A stretch of 64,000 nt of DNA from Pseudomonas sp. B20(2017) (GCF_002113125.1 NZ_NEJP01000016.1:62001-126000), one strand, 5' to 3'. Positions 8,020 through 16,382 are shown, counted from the stretch's first letter. Notes: generated by a model not told the origin, from the letters alone. Translations and numbers: made by a program.

Positions 8020-10650
8020 TTAGCCGGTATTTCGCAAACCGGCGGCAATCCCCGCCACAGACACCAGCAACGCCTGTTCCACCGGGCTGCCCTGCTCGAC
8101 ATTCTGCTGCCGCGAGCGCGCCAGCAACTCGGCCTGCAATAGATGCAGAGGGTCGAGGTAGGTGTTGCGCAGACGGATGAATTCCAGGGTGTCCGGGCTA
8201 TGTGCCAGTAGCTGCGACTGACCGGTCAGGCCGAGGACGACGGAACACGCCTGCGACAATAGGTCGCGTAAGTGCGCACCCAAAGGCAGCAGGTCCGACT
8301 GCACCAGACGCTCGTCGTAGGACAGCGCAATGTCGGCATCCGCCTTGGCCAGCACCATCTCCAGCATGTCGATACGCGTGCGGAAAAACGGCCACTGTTC
8401 GCGCATCTGCCCCAGCAACTCGCCTTCGCCGCGCTCCAGTGCTTTGCTCAATGCGGTTTCCCAGCCGAGCCAGGCCGGCAGCATCAGGCGAGTCTGGGTC
8501 CAGCCGAAAATCCACGGAATCGCCCGCAGACTTTCGATGCCACCGGCGCGGCGCTTGGCCGGACGACTGCCCAACGGCAAACGCCCCAACTCCTGCTCCG
8601 GGGTCGACTGGCGGAAATACTCGACGAATTGCGGATTTTCCCGCACCACCGCACGGTAGGCAGCGACACCGTCAGCGGCCAGTTCATCCATCAGATGCCG
8701 CCATTCAGGCGTCGGTGGCGGCGGTGGCAACAGGGTCGCTTCGAGCACTGCCGCCAGATACAGATTGAGGTTTTGCTCGGCGATGTCCGGCAGGCCGAAT
8801 TTGAATCGAATCATTTCCCCCTGCTCGGTGGTGCGGAAACGTCCGGCCACCGAACCCGGCGGCTGCGACAGGATAGCCGCGTGCGCCGGGCCGCCGCCAC
8901 GGCCCACGGTGCCACCGCGACCGTGGAACAGCAGCAGTTCGACTTGCTGCTCACGGCAGATTTCCACCAGCCGCTCCTGCGCCCGGTACTGCGCCCATGC
9001 TGCCGCGGTGGTGCCGGCGTCCTTGGCCGAGTCGGAATAGCCGATCATCACTTCCTGCGGGCCTTGCAGCCGCGCGCGGTAACCCGGCAGCAGCAACAGG
9101 CGTTCGATCACAGGCCCGGCGTTGTCGAGGTCGGCGAGGGTTTCGAACAACGGCACCACGCGCATCGGCCGCAATACGCCGGACTCCTTGAGCAGCAGTT
9201 GCACCGCGAGCACATCGGAAGCGGCACCGGCCATGGAAATCACGTAGGAGCCCAGCGAAGCGCCCGGCGCGGCGGCGATTTCCTTGCAGGTGGCGAGCAC
9301 TTCGGCGGTGTCGGCCGAGGGTTTGAAATGCGCCGGCAGCAGCGGCCGACGGTTTTGCAGTTCGCGGGTCAGGAAGCTGATGCGCTGTTCTTCGTCCCAC
9401 TCTTCGTACTTGCCGAGGCCGAGGTAATCGGTGATTTCGGTCATGGCCGCGCTGTGGCGGGAAGAATCCTGACGCACGTCGAGGCGCACCAGGAACAGGC
9501 CGAAGGTCACGGCCCGACGCAGGCAATCGAGCAACGGCCCATCGGCGATCACGCCCATGCCGCACTCGTGCAGCGAGTTGAAACACAGTTCCAGCGGATC
9601 GAGCAGGTCGCGATTATTGTGCAGCACATCGGCTGGGGCCGGCGTGGTGGCGGTCAGCGATGCATGGGCCCAGTTACGTGTGGCGCGCAGCCGTTCACGC
9701 AATTGTTTGAGCACCGCCCGATATGGCTCGGCGCTGTCGCCGGCCCGGGCCTTGAGCGCGTCGCTGGCCTGCTGCATCGAGAGTTCGGCCGCCAGGTGAT
9801 CAACGTCACGCAGGTACAGATCCGCCGCCATCCAGCGCGCCAGCAGCAGTACTTCGCGGGTCACTGCGGCAGTCACGTTCGGGTTGCCGTCCCGGTCGCC
9901 GCCCATCCACGAAGCGAAGCGGATCGGCGCAGCTTCCAGCGGCAAGCGCAAACCGGTGGCCGCAAACAGCGCCTGATCGGCCTTGCGCATATGGTTGGGA
10001 ATCGCCTGCCACAGCGAATGCTCGATCACCGCAAAACCCCACTTGGCTTCGTCCACCGGAGTCGGCCGGGTTCGGCGGATTTCTTCGGTGTGCCAGGCTT
10101 CGGCGATCAGGCGTTGCAGAGTGTTGTGGATCTGGTCGCGTTCGGCCGTGGTCAGATCGCGATGATCCTGAGCTGCCAGTTGCGCAGCAATCGCGTCGTA
10201 CTTCTGGATTAGCGTGCGGCGGGCCACTTCGGTCGGGTGCGCGGTGAGCACCAGTTCGATTTCCAGCCGCGCCAGTTGCCGGGCCAGGGATTCGGCGCTG
10301 TGCCCTTCGTTGCGCAGGCGGGCGAGCAGTTCCGGCAGCACACGGGATTCGAACGGAGCGGCCTGGGTCTCTTCGCGGCGATGGATGAGCTGGTACTGCT
10401 CGGCGATGTTCGCCAGGTTGAGAAACTGGTTGAAAGCCCGCGCCACCGGCAGCAGTTCGTCTTCGCTCAATTGATTGAGGCTGGCGCTGAGTTCGGCGTC
10501 CATCGAGCCGCGCCGGTCGGCCTTGGCGCCCTTGCGGATCTGCTCGATCTTGTCGAGAAACGCCTCGCCGTACTGGTCACGAATGGTGTTGCCCAACAGC
10601 TCACCAAGCAGGTGAACGTCTTCGCGCAAGCGTGCATCAATATCGGTCAT
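8020..10650 (-). CDS. ppc: Phosphoenolpyruvate carboxylase
   Basis: Carboxylates phosphoenolpyruvate to oxaloacetate, replenishing the TCA cycle. The protein is 876 residues from MTDIDARLREDVHLLGELLG, the normal pseudomonad length. Active-site landmarks are VLTAHPTEVARRT near 140 with its catalytic His, the glycine-rich FHGRGGTVGRGGGP near 570, GYSDSAKDAG near 540 and the C-terminal RNTYLDPLHLLQAELL ending in NTG. The frame is open for 58 more codons upstream, but that extension is not conserved in type and lacks a ribosome site, so the ATG at 10650 is chosen. It is transcribed toward adk and divergent from the small gene at 10866. Confidence 0.96.
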   Translation of the reverse strand: MTDIDARLREDVHLLGELLGNTIRDQYGEAFLDKIEQIRKGAKADRRGSMDAELSASLNQLSEDELLPVARAFNQFLNLANIAEQYQLIHRREETQAAPFESRVLPELLARLRNEGHSAESLARQLARLEIELVLTAHPTEVARRTLIQKYDAIAAQLAAQDHRDLTTAERDQIHNTLQRLIAEAWHTEEIRRTRPTPVDEAKWGFAVIEHSLWQAIPNHMRKADQALFAATGLRLPLEAAPIRFASWMGGDRDGNPNVTAAVTREVLLLARWMAADLYLRDVDHLAAELSMQQASDALKARAGDSAEPYRAVLKQLRERLRATRNWAHASLTATTPAPADVLHNNRDLLDPLELCFNSLHECGMGVIADGPLLDCLRRAVTFGLFLVRLDVRQDSSRHSAAMTEITDYLGLGKYEEWDEEQRISFLTRELQNRRPLLPAHFKPSADTAEVLATCKEIAAAPGASLGSYVISMAGAASDVLAVQLLLKESGVLRPMRVVPLFETLADLDNAGPVIERLLLLPGYRARLQGPQEVMIGYSDSAKDAGTTAAAWAQYRAQERLVEICREQQVELLLFHGRGGTVGRGGGPAHAAILSQPPGSVAGRFRTTEQGEMIRFKFGLPDIAEQNLNLYLAAVLEATLLPPPPPTPEWRHLMDELAADGVAAYRAVVRENPQFVEYFRQSTPEQELGRLPLGSRPAKRRAGGIESLRAIPWIFGWTQTRLMLPAWLGWETALSKALERGEGELLGQMREQWPFFRTRIDMLEMVLAKADADIALSYDERLVQSDLLPLGAHLRDLLSQACSVVLGLTGQSQLLAHSPDTLEFIRLRNTYLDPLHLLQAELLARSRQQNVEQGSPVEQALLVSVAGIAAGLRNTG

Positions 10651-10756
10651 CAGCATCTGCTCCAGCAGTAATCGGTGACGGATCGCAAGTGAGTGGATGA
10701 ACAGAGAGTGCCGCTCTGGGACGCTTCTTACAAGCAGACGACGAAGGGACTTTAAA

Positions 10757-10783
10757 CCTTGAGGGTTGAAGCTAGTCTCAAGG
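10757..10783. promoter_or_regulatory. Inverted repeat in the ppc upstream region, function unknown
   Basis: CCTTGAG at 10757-10763 and CTCAAGG at 10777-10783 form 7-bp inverted arms around a 13-base spacer containing GTTGAAGCTAG. It lies between divergent ppc and the gene at 10866. The arrangement recalls operators of MerR-type metal regulators but the spacing is not a clean match. It is a candidate site only. Confidence 0.3.
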
Positions 10784-10865
10784 GTAAGCCCCACAACGGC
10801 TTGCCGCCGGCTGACGCCGGACACTCACCAAGACCTGCCATGAGCAGGTGCGACATGAGGTTTTT

Positions 10866-11210
10866 ATGAAAATCCGTGAACTCGCCCAGCATTGGGAAGA
10901 AACCGCCAAGGGTCGCCTGACCGATACCGGCTACACGATTCATCTGGATGTGGAAGCTGCCGCACGGCTGGCGGCGATCGCCGAGATGTACCCCAAACGT
11001 CACGCCGAAGAACTGCTCGGCGAGCTGATCGGCGCCGCCCTCGAAGAGTTCGAAGCGAGCCTGCCGTATGTGAAAGGTTCGACCGTGGTCGCCACCGACG
11101 AGGAAGGCGATCCGCTGTATGAAGATGTCGGCCCGACTCCGCGTTTTCTCGCTCTGTCACGGCGTCATCTGCACGACTTGTCGACCGCAGCCGGCAAGCA
11201 GAAACACTGA
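10866..11210 (+). CDS. Small conserved protein, often named pilin assembly/type 1 pili tip component
   Basis: A 114-residue acidic protein from MKIRELAQHWEETAKGRL. The segment TIHLDVEAAARLAAIAEMYPKRHAEELLGELI looks like a ribbon-helix-helix-type or helical dimer, followed by VATDEEGDPLYEDVGPTPRFLALSRRH. Database names linking it to pili have, as far as I know, no experimental basis; there is no signal peptide, so a role in a pilus is doubtful. It is divergent from ppc, a pairing I recall from other pseudomonads. The ATG at 10866 follows a TGAGGTTTTT ribosome site and is preferred to the in-frame upstream ATG at 10848. Confidence 0.7.
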   Translation: MKIRELAQHWEETAKGRLTDTGYTIHLDVEAAARLAAIAEMYPKRHAEELLGELIGAALEEFEASLPYVKGSTVVATDEEGDPLYEDVGPTPRFLALSRRHLHDLSTAAGKQKH

Positions 11211-11228
11211 CACAACATAAATCGAAAC

Positions 11229-11316
11229 GTGGGAGCGAGCTTGCTCGCGAAAGCGGTTTGTCAGGCACTGTAGTGGTGACTGATCCGACGCTATCGCGAG
11301 CAAGCTCGCTCCCACA
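11229..11316. repeat. REPIN
   Basis: Two inverted REP arms (GGGAGCGAGCTTGCTCGC from 11231; mirror arm ending in CCCACA at 11316) lie downstream of the small gene at 10866. The spacer contains GTGACTGATCCGACGC, a variant of the shared spacer string. Confidence 0.9.
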
Positions 11317-11447
11317 TTGACTGTATTCAAACTCATAAATCACACGCCTTATTATTCCCGCGCGTACCACTCTCCCCCGCCAAAGTTCCCGGTTCAGGGC
11401 CTTGTCCACCTGGTCAGCATTTTTTTGGGCGATGAGCCATCTTTTCT

Positions 11448-11475
11448 GAACTTTTGAAAAATGCCTTCGGTCGGA
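11448..11475 (+). promoter_or_regulatory. Putative AlgU (sigma-22) promoter for the DUF4398-lptF pair
   Basis: GAACTT at 11448-11453, then exactly 17 bases, then TCGGA at 11471-11475, which fits the AlgU/RpoE consensus GAACTT-N16/17-TCnnA. It lies about 100 bp before the lipoprotein gene at 11578. From memory, lptF of P. aeruginosa is AlgU-dependent, which supports the assignment. Confidence 0.65.
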
Positions 11476-11577
11476 ACAGGTAACCACGCCTGGAACGAGC
11501 GTTTCAAAACGCACTTGCACATGACGGTTGCGGCTCCGCTACCAGGATGGATTTCGAAGCTTTCAAGGAGTTAACCA

Positions 11578-11982
11578 ATGGAGTTGAAGACCATGAAGAC
11601 CCAAACCTCGTTTTCCCACCTGCGCGGTCTGAAACTGGCCGCTCTGGCCATCGGCACCAGCTTCGTACTGGCCGGCTGCGCCGGCAATCCACCGACCGAG
11701 CAGTACGCCGTGACTCAATCGGCGGTCAACAGCGCGGTCAGCGCCGGCGGTACCGAGTTTGCCGCCGTGGAAATGAAGCAGGCACAGGACAAGCTCAAGC
11801 AAGCCGAAATCGCCATGCACGACAAAAAGTATGACGAGGCCCGCATCCTCGCCGAACAGGCCGAGTGGGACGCGCGCGTCGCCGAACGCAAGGCTCAGGC
11901 GATGAAAGCCGAACAAGCGGTGAAGGATTCCCAGAAAGGTGTTCAGGAACTGCGTCAGGAAAGTCAGCGCACTGTGCAGTAA
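11578..11982 (+). CDS. DUF4398 lipoprotein
   Basis: A 134-residue outer-membrane or periplasmic lipoprotein of the DUF4398 family. The signal segment LKLAALAIGTSFVLAGC ends in lipobox LAGC, so lipidation is expected at that Cys, near residue 38. The mature part is a helical, Ala/Lys/Glu/Gln-rich coiled-coil-like protein (MKQAQDKLKQAEIAMHDKKY, then AEQAEWDARVAERKAQ). It is followed at 55 bp by the OmpA-like lptF gene, and the first half of that protein has the same helical character. An AAGGAG ribosome site precedes the ATG at 11578; a second Met at 11593 is possible. Expression probably comes from the AlgU-type promoter at 11448, making it an envelope-stress gene. Confidence 0.85.
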   Translation: MELKTMKTQTSFSHLRGLKLAALAIGTSFVLAGCAGNPPTEQYAVTQSAVNSAVSAGGTEFAAVEMKQAQDKLKQAEIAMHDKKYDEARILAEQAEWDARVAERKAQAMKAEQAVKDSQKGVQELRQESQRTVQ

Positions 11983-12037
11983 GCGCGCATCCCGACCGCA
12001 AGGCTGAAACTCTTATCGATAGAAAGGACGAACGATT

Positions 12038-12826
12038 ATGCGTAAACAACTGATGATCCCCGCTCTTCTGGCCGCAAGCGTTGCCCTGGCTGCCTGCTCG
12101 ACGCCGCCTAACCCGAATCTGGAACAGGCGCGCACCAACTACGCCGGCCTTCAGGCCAACCCGCAGGCGAGCAAAGTCGCGGCCTTGGAAACCAAGGACG
12201 CCAGTGATTACCTGGACAAGGCCGACAAGGCTTATCTGGACAAGGAAGACCAGCACAAGGTCGACCAACTGGCCTATCTGACCAACCAGCGCGTGGAAGT
12301 GGCCAAGCAGACCATCGCCCTGCGCACCGCTGAAAACAACCTGAAGAACGCCGCCGCCCAACGTGCCCAGGCCCGTCTGGATGCCCGCGATCAGCAGATC
12401 AAGCAGCTGCAGGACAGCCTCAACGCCAAGCAGACCGATCGCGGTACGCTGGTGACTTTCGGTGACGTGCTGTTCGCCACCAACAAGGCCGATCTGAAAT
12501 CCAGCGGTCTGGTGAACATCAACAAACTGGCGCAATTCCTCCAGGAAAACCCGGATCGCAAAGTGATCGTCGAAGGCTATACCGACAGCACCGGCTCGGC
12601 GAGCTACAACCAGTCGCTGTCCGAGCGTCGCGCGACCTCGGTGCAGGTTGCGCTGATCAAGATGGGTGTAGACCCTTCGCGCATCGTGGTGCAGGGCTAT
12701 GGCAAGGAATACCCAGTTGCGGATAACGGCAGCGTGTCGGGCCGTGCGATGAACCGTCGGGTGGAAGTGACCATTTCCAACGACAACCAGCCAGTGATGC
12801 CACGTTCGGCTGTCAGCTCGAACTAA
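12038..12826 (+). CDS. lptF: OmpA-family lipoprotein LptF
   Basis: A 262-residue outer-membrane lipoprotein that binds peptidoglycan. The signal peptide MRKQLMIPALLAASVALAAC ends in the lipobox. Residues 30-135 are a helical DUF4398-like region (DASDYLDKADKAYLDKED, then RAQARLDARDQQIKQLQDSL). Residues 145-255 are the OmpA C-terminal domain: VTFGDVLFATNKADLKS, VEGYTDSTGSASYNQSLSERR and NRRVEVTIS. In P. aeruginosa the homologue is reported as AlgU-dependent and linked to oxidative-stress resistance and adhesion. It shares a transcript with the DUF4398 gene and is closed by a strong terminator at 12848. An AAAGGA ribosome site precedes the ATG. Confidence 0.88.
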   Translation: MRKQLMIPALLAASVALAACSTPPNPNLEQARTNYAGLQANPQASKVAALETKDASDYLDKADKAYLDKEDQHKVDQLAYLTNQRVEVAKQTIALRTAENNLKNAAAQRAQARLDARDQQIKQLQDSLNAKQTDRGTLVTFGDVLFATNKADLKSSGLVNINKLAQFLQENPDRKVIVEGYTDSTGSASYNQSLSERRATSVQVALIKMGVDPSRIVVQGYGKEYPVADNGSVSGRAMNRRVEVTISNDNQPVMPRSAVSSN

Positions 12827-12847
12827 GCGTTACGCGGTAACGAAAAA

Positions 12848-12874
12848 GCCCCGCCTGATTTGATCAGGCGGGGC
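12848..12874 (+). terminator. Rho-independent terminator after lptF
   Basis: GCCCCGCCTGAT at 12848-12859 pairs perfectly with ATCAGGCGGGGC at 12863-12874, followed by TTTTG. It lies 20 bp past the lptF stop. Confidence 0.92.
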
Positions 12875-12894
12875 TTTTGTTTGAATGGAACTCT

Positions 12895-12983
12895 GTGGGA
12901 GCGAGCTTGCTCGCGATAGCGTCCTTTCAGTCAGCAATTATTTGACTGATCCACCGCGATCGCGAGCAAGCTCGCTCCCACAT
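12895..12983. repeat. REPIN
   Basis: Inverted REP arms (GTGGGAGCGAGCTTGCTCGC from 12895; mirror arm ending at 12983) lie between the lptF terminator and the convergent gene at 12993. The spacer carries TGACTGATCCACCGC. Confidence 0.9.
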
Positions 12984-12992
12984 GGAACTGAA

Positions 12993-13322
12993 TTATTGCT
13001 CAAGCTTCTGCGGCGTCTCCTGCCCCATGCAACGCACAGCCTTCTTCTGCGCATTGACGAGCACCCCGGTCAGGCCTTTCTGTTCGGTGTCGAACAGCAC
13101 CAGCACGCCATCGATGCACTGCGCCACTTGCGGCGCCGGGGTCAGGGAGACTTTGTAGTCTTCGCCGGGAATGGTCTTGAGCATGGTGAATTCGTTGAGC
13201 AGCAACGCATCCTCGGGTTTGGCGAAGTGCAGGTAGCCGTAGTACCAGAGGGCGCCGACGGTGCCGAGGATGCTGCAGATACCGGTGATGATCAGCGGGA
13301 TGGCGTTGCGTTCTTCACTCAT
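12993..13322 (-). CDS. Hypothetical single-pass membrane protein
   Basis: A 109-residue protein with one N-terminal hydrophobic segment (IPLIITGICSILGTVGALWYYGYL, residues 8-31), so it is probably anchored in the inner membrane with a soluble domain of about 75 residues. Two cysteines (AQCIDGV and VRCMGQE) could form a disulfide if that domain is periplasmic. I do not recognise the family. Its start overlaps the stop of the upstream hydrolase gene by four bases (ATGA), so the two are translationally coupled. Confidence 0.75.
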   Translation of the reverse strand: MSEERNAIPLIITGICSILGTVGALWYYGYLHFAKPEDALLLNEFTMLKTIPGEDYKVSLTPAPQVAQCIDGVLVLFDTEQKGLTGVLVNAQKKAVRCMGQETPQKLEQ

Positions 13323-14233
13323 TGCGGACTCTCTGGTGGTTCGTCTTCAGAATTCGGGGGTGTCGGATAATTCGGTATCTCGCCGAGGCGGCGCAGGCCG
13401 TTGAAGTGTTCGGGATCGTCGAGGTAGCGCAGCATCACCTGCCGCCAGACCGGGTCGCCGAAAGTCTGCACATGCCCGCCCCGGGTCAGCTGCAGCACGC
13501 GCGGTGGCGGCGCAGCTTGATACAGACGGATGCCGTTGGAAAGGGGCACCAGCGGATCGTCGAGGCTGTGGAAGATCAATTTCGGCACGCCGTTGAGCTG
13601 CGGCATGGCGTTGATCGCACTGTCGCCATCCGGCACCAGCCACGACAGCGGCACCTGAAACGGCCAGGTCAGCCACGAGGTGCTGAGGGCGTATTGGCCG
13701 ACGCTGCGGTAACTGGCGGGCACGCCGTCGAGCACCAGGGCCTTGAGCTGTTTTTGTCTTTCCGGATGTTGCACCAGCCAATGCACCGCCATCGCCCCGC
13801 CAAGACTCTGACCCAGCAGCACCAGCGGCTTGCCTTTGACCTCTGGCGCCTTGTCCAGCCAGGCGAAGACGGCATCAATGTCCTGATAGATCGCTGGCAG
13901 GCTCGGTTCGCCTTCGGACAAGCCGTAACCGCGATAGTCCACCAGCAGCACTTGATAGCCGTTTTTCGGCAACCACCAGCTCCCGCCCAAGTGCATCGGC
14001 AGATTCCCGCCGTTGCCGTGCAGGTGAAGCACCGTGCCCTTGACCTCGACACCGGGCTTGGCCGGCAGCCACCAGGCATTCAGCTTGAGGCCGTCGGCGG
14101 TGGTCAGGGTGACAGTGCGGTATTCGAGTCTGGCCTTTTCCGGGGTGAACAACTGGCCGGGTTCGGGGTAGAACAGCAACGAGCTGCAACCGCCGAGGGT
14201 CAGGAGCAGGCAAAGGATGCCGAGGATTCTCAT
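13319..14233 (-). CDS. Alpha/beta hydrolase lipoprotein
   Basis: A 304-residue lipoprotein hydrolase. MRILGILCLLLTLGGC is a lipoprotein signal with lipobox LGGC. The alpha/beta hydrolase fold is shown by the oxyanion segment VLHLHGNGGNLP near 75, the nucleophile elbow VLLGQSLGGAMAV near 145 (Ser in GQSLGG), and the distal Asp and His in HSLDDPLVP and TRGGHVQTF. It resembles serine aminopeptidase/YfhR-like esterases; substrate unknown. The frame can be read 26 codons further upstream, but that extension is a translated REP element (REQARSH), so the ATG at 14233 is chosen. It overlaps the next gene by four bases. Confidence 0.88.
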   Translation of the reverse strand: MRILGILCLLLTLGGCSSLLFYPEPGQLFTPEKARLEYRTVTLTTADGLKLNAWWLPAKPGVEVKGTVLHLHGNGGNLPMHLGGSWWLPKNGYQVLLVDYRGYGLSEGEPSLPAIYQDIDAVFAWLDKAPEVKGKPLVLLGQSLGGAMAVHWLVQHPERQKQLKALVLDGVPASYRSVGQYALSTSWLTWPFQVPLSWLVPDGDSAINAMPQLNGVPKLIFHSLDDPLVPLSNGIRLYQAAPPPRVLQLTRGGHVQTFGDPVWRQVMLRYLDDPEHFNGLRRLGEIPNYPTPPNSEDEPPESPQ

Positions 14234-14275
14234 CCGGTGAAACCTCGCAAAAACAGGGTGGGAATGCATTCCAAT

Positions 14276-14364
14276 GTGGGAGCGAGCTTGCTCGCGAATG
14301 CTATCTAACATTCAACTCACGCGTTACCTGACACACCGCCTTCGCGAGCAAGCTCGCTCCCACA
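14276..14364. repeat. REPIN
   Basis: Inverted REP arms (GTGGGAGCGAGCTTGCTCGC from 14276; mirror arm 14341-14364) lie between the DUF1704 and hydrolase genes. One arm is what extends the hydrolase frame upstream. Confidence 0.9.
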
Positions 14365-14380
14365 AAGGACATCATCGAGT

Positions 14381-15658
14381 TCAGAGGATATTCGAGTAAT
14401 CCGCCTCGATCCGGTCCAGGCTCAAGTGATTGAGGAAGTTGGAGAAGCACATCCACGCCGACAACGCGTTCATGTCGCGGAACTGGTCCGGCAGGTACTT
14501 GGGCGGCACCACCAGGCCTTCGTCCACCAGCTGACGCAGGGTTCGCATGTCCTCCAGCGTGGTCTTGCCGCAGAACAACAGCGGGATCTGCTCGAGCTTG
14601 CCCTTGCGCACGGCCAACTGAATGTAGTTGTAAACCATGATGAAGCCCTTGAGGTAGGACAAGTCCTTGGTGAATGGCAGACCGGTCGGCGTCGATCCAC
14701 GGAAAACGCGACTGGCGTTGCCATAGCTTTCCGCCATTTCGAAGCCCTGCTCGCGGAAGAACTCGAAAATCTGCAGGAAGTCCGCGCCCTCCTCGACCAT
14801 GTGGATGGCGCGGGTGCGGTTGGTCAGTTTGCGCAGGCGGCTCGGGTAGGAGGCGAAGGTGATGATTTCCATCAGGATCGCCAGGCCTTCCTGAGTCACT
14901 GTCGACGAGGGCGGGCCCTTGGACAGGAAGGTGCAGATCGGCTGGTTCAAACCGTTGAGCGTGGTGCCGACGTGCACCAGGCCTTCGTGGACTTCCAGCG
15001 CGCGCACGTCGCGGTCGTTGAACATCGCGTCGGTGCGGATCTTGATGTAGTCGGCGCCCGCCGCCGCATCGGCGACGATCCCGTCGGACTCGAACACGCG
15101 GATGGTTTCCTCGGCCTCACCGAACACCTTGTTCAGCCGGGTTTGCAGCAGGTGCACGGCGTCCTTGGCGGTGAGGACCTTCGGTTCGTCCTTCAGGTCG
15201 CCACGACCGTCGATGTTGTTCAGGTAGTCGGACATCATCAGGCCGAGGTCGGCCAGTGTGGGGTCACCGGCGTGGAACGCATCGGACGCGGCGCCGTACA
15301 GTTCCTGGGAAATCAGGCCGAAATCCTCGGTGCCGCGCGCTTCGAGCATGCGCACCACCATCCGGTATTCCTTGCACATGCGGCGCATGATCTGGCCGAC
15401 CGGGTTGAACTGACCGAGCTGACGGGTTATGTCGCGTTCGATGTTCTGGAATTCCAGCTTGACCCTGCTTGAGTCGAAGGACAGCGGCCGGTTGAGGTAG
15501 TAGTCGCGATCCACCGCCGGCAATTCCTTGCCCTTGGCCTTGAGGAAACCCTTGCGAATGTTCTCGTCCCACTTGACCGCGTCGAGCACGCGGATCGGCG
15601 TCTGCGCCAGCACAATGCGATCGGACAACGTGCGTATCGTCTGCTGGTAATCGTCCAC
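14381..15658 (-). CDS. DUF1704 / QEGLA-motif protein, putative metallocarboxypeptidase
   Basis: A 425-residue protein annotated in pseudomonads as a flavohemoglobin expression-modulating QEGLA protein. The naming motif TQEGLA is at residues 255-260. HEGLVH at 224-229 is an HExxxH zinc-binding motif, with the Glu of QEGLA placed as a third ligand. DUF1704 also contains the human MATCAP tubulin tyrosine carboxypeptidases, so this is probably a zinc peptidase; a bacterial substrate is unknown to me. The start is a GTG at 15658 preceded by an AGGAG ribosome site seven bases away. The lipoprotein gene lies 33 bp upstream on the same strand. Assignment to the family is secure; function is inference. 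Confidence 0.85.
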   Translation of the reverse strand: MDDYQQTIRTLSDRIVLAQTPIRVLDAVKWDENIRKGFLKAKGKELPAVDRDYYLNRPLSFDSSRVKLEFQNIERDITRQLGQFNPVGQIMRRMCKEYRMVVRMLEARGTEDFGLISQELYGAASDAFHAGDPTLADLGLMMSDYLNNIDGRGDLKDEPKVLTAKDAVHLLQTRLNKVFGEAEETIRVFESDGIVADAAAGADYIKIRTDAMFNDRDVRALEVHEGLVHVGTTLNGLNQPICTFLSKGPPSSTVTQEGLAILMEIITFASYPSRLRKLTNRTRAIHMVEEGADFLQIFEFFREQGFEMAESYGNASRVFRGSTPTGLPFTKDLSYLKGFIMVYNYIQLAVRKGKLEQIPLLFCGKTTLEDMRTLRQLVDEGLVVPPKYLPDQFRDMNALSAWMCFSNFLNHLSLDRIEADYSNIL

Positions 15659-15691
15659 CCGAAACTCCTGTAGAAAACGTGACGTACTGGA

Positions 15692-16246
15692 TTATTTGGC
15701 TTTGGCTTGGTGCTGATAGCGCGCCGCTTCGACGAAAACGTCGGAATTGGCCGGGTCGTCGAGGTAAGCAAAGACCTTTTCAAGCGGACTGTCGACCTGC
15801 ACGCCCTCGCCGTCATCGGTCTGGAAGCCTTGGCCGTCGAGGGTTTTCTGGGCGATGGCCTGGTTGATCTGCTCAAGATCGAGGTTGTAGATCACCAGTT
15901 CGCGCTTGTCGGTGATCTCGAAACCGGCGATGGTGAAGTGCCCGCCATATTGCGCCGGCACCTTCGCCGACAGATACCAGCGGTTGCCGTGGCGCGACAC
16001 CGTGAACGGATAGGCTTCACGCTCGCGGGGTTTGGCTTTGAAGTATGCAACTGCCTGATAGCGATCGTTGCCCAGGCGTGTCAGCTCCAGATTCATCGGC
16101 TCGCCCCAGGCATTGGTGCTCGACCATTGGCCGAGCAGGCCCTTGGGCGCCGGTTCACTGGCGGGCAGCGGATCCTTGAAGGTCACCAGACATCCGCTGA
16201 GCAGCAGGAACGACAAGGCGATCAGCACGCCACGCCAGGCTTTCAT
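15692..16246 (-). CDS. Putative lipoprotein of unknown function
   Basis: A 184-residue protein whose N-terminus MKAWRGVLIALSFLLLSGC is a lipoprotein signal with lipobox LSGC. The mature part starts with a Pro-rich linker (KDPLPASEPAPKG), then GLLGQWSSTNAWGEPMNLELTRL and other beta-rich stretches that resemble a lipocalin-like or beta-sandwich fold. I do not recognise a named family. An upstream extension of the frame again contains translated REP sequence (REQARSH), so the ATG at 16246 is chosen. It lies 33 bp before the DUF1704 gene on the same strand and is probably co-transcribed with it. Confidence 0.78.
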   Translation of the reverse strand: MKAWRGVLIALSFLLLSGCLVTFKDPLPASEPAPKGLLGQWSSTNAWGEPMNLELTRLGNDRYQAVAYFKAKPREREAYPFTVSRHGNRWYLSAKVPAQYGGHFTIAGFEITDKRELVIYNLDLEQINQAIAQKTLDGQGFQTDDGEGVQVDSPLEKVFAYLDDPANSDVFVEAARYQHQAKAK

Positions 16247-16282
16247 TCGACACTCCCTAGACCCGAACTCACCAGCGAACCT

Positions 16283-16372
16283 GTGGGAGCGAGCTTGCTC
16301 GCGATGGCGGAGTGTCAGCCAATGAAGACTTTGAATGACAGATCGCAATCGCGAGCAAGCTCGCTCCCACAG
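16283..16372. repeat. REPIN
   Basis: Inverted REP arms (GTGGGAGCGAGCTTGCTCGC from 16283; mirror arm ending at 16372) lie between the TetR gene end and the lipoprotein gene. Confidence 0.9.
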
Positions 16373-16382
16373 GGGGATTGCG

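Noticed and set aside
8272..10212. 646-codon plus-strand frame opposite ppc
   Set aside because: ppc is unambiguous on the minus strand; the antisense translation has no recognisable domain.
14234..14311. Longer N-terminus for the hydrolase lipoprotein
   Set aside because: The extension is a translated REP arm (REQARSH) and would bury the lipoprotein signal.
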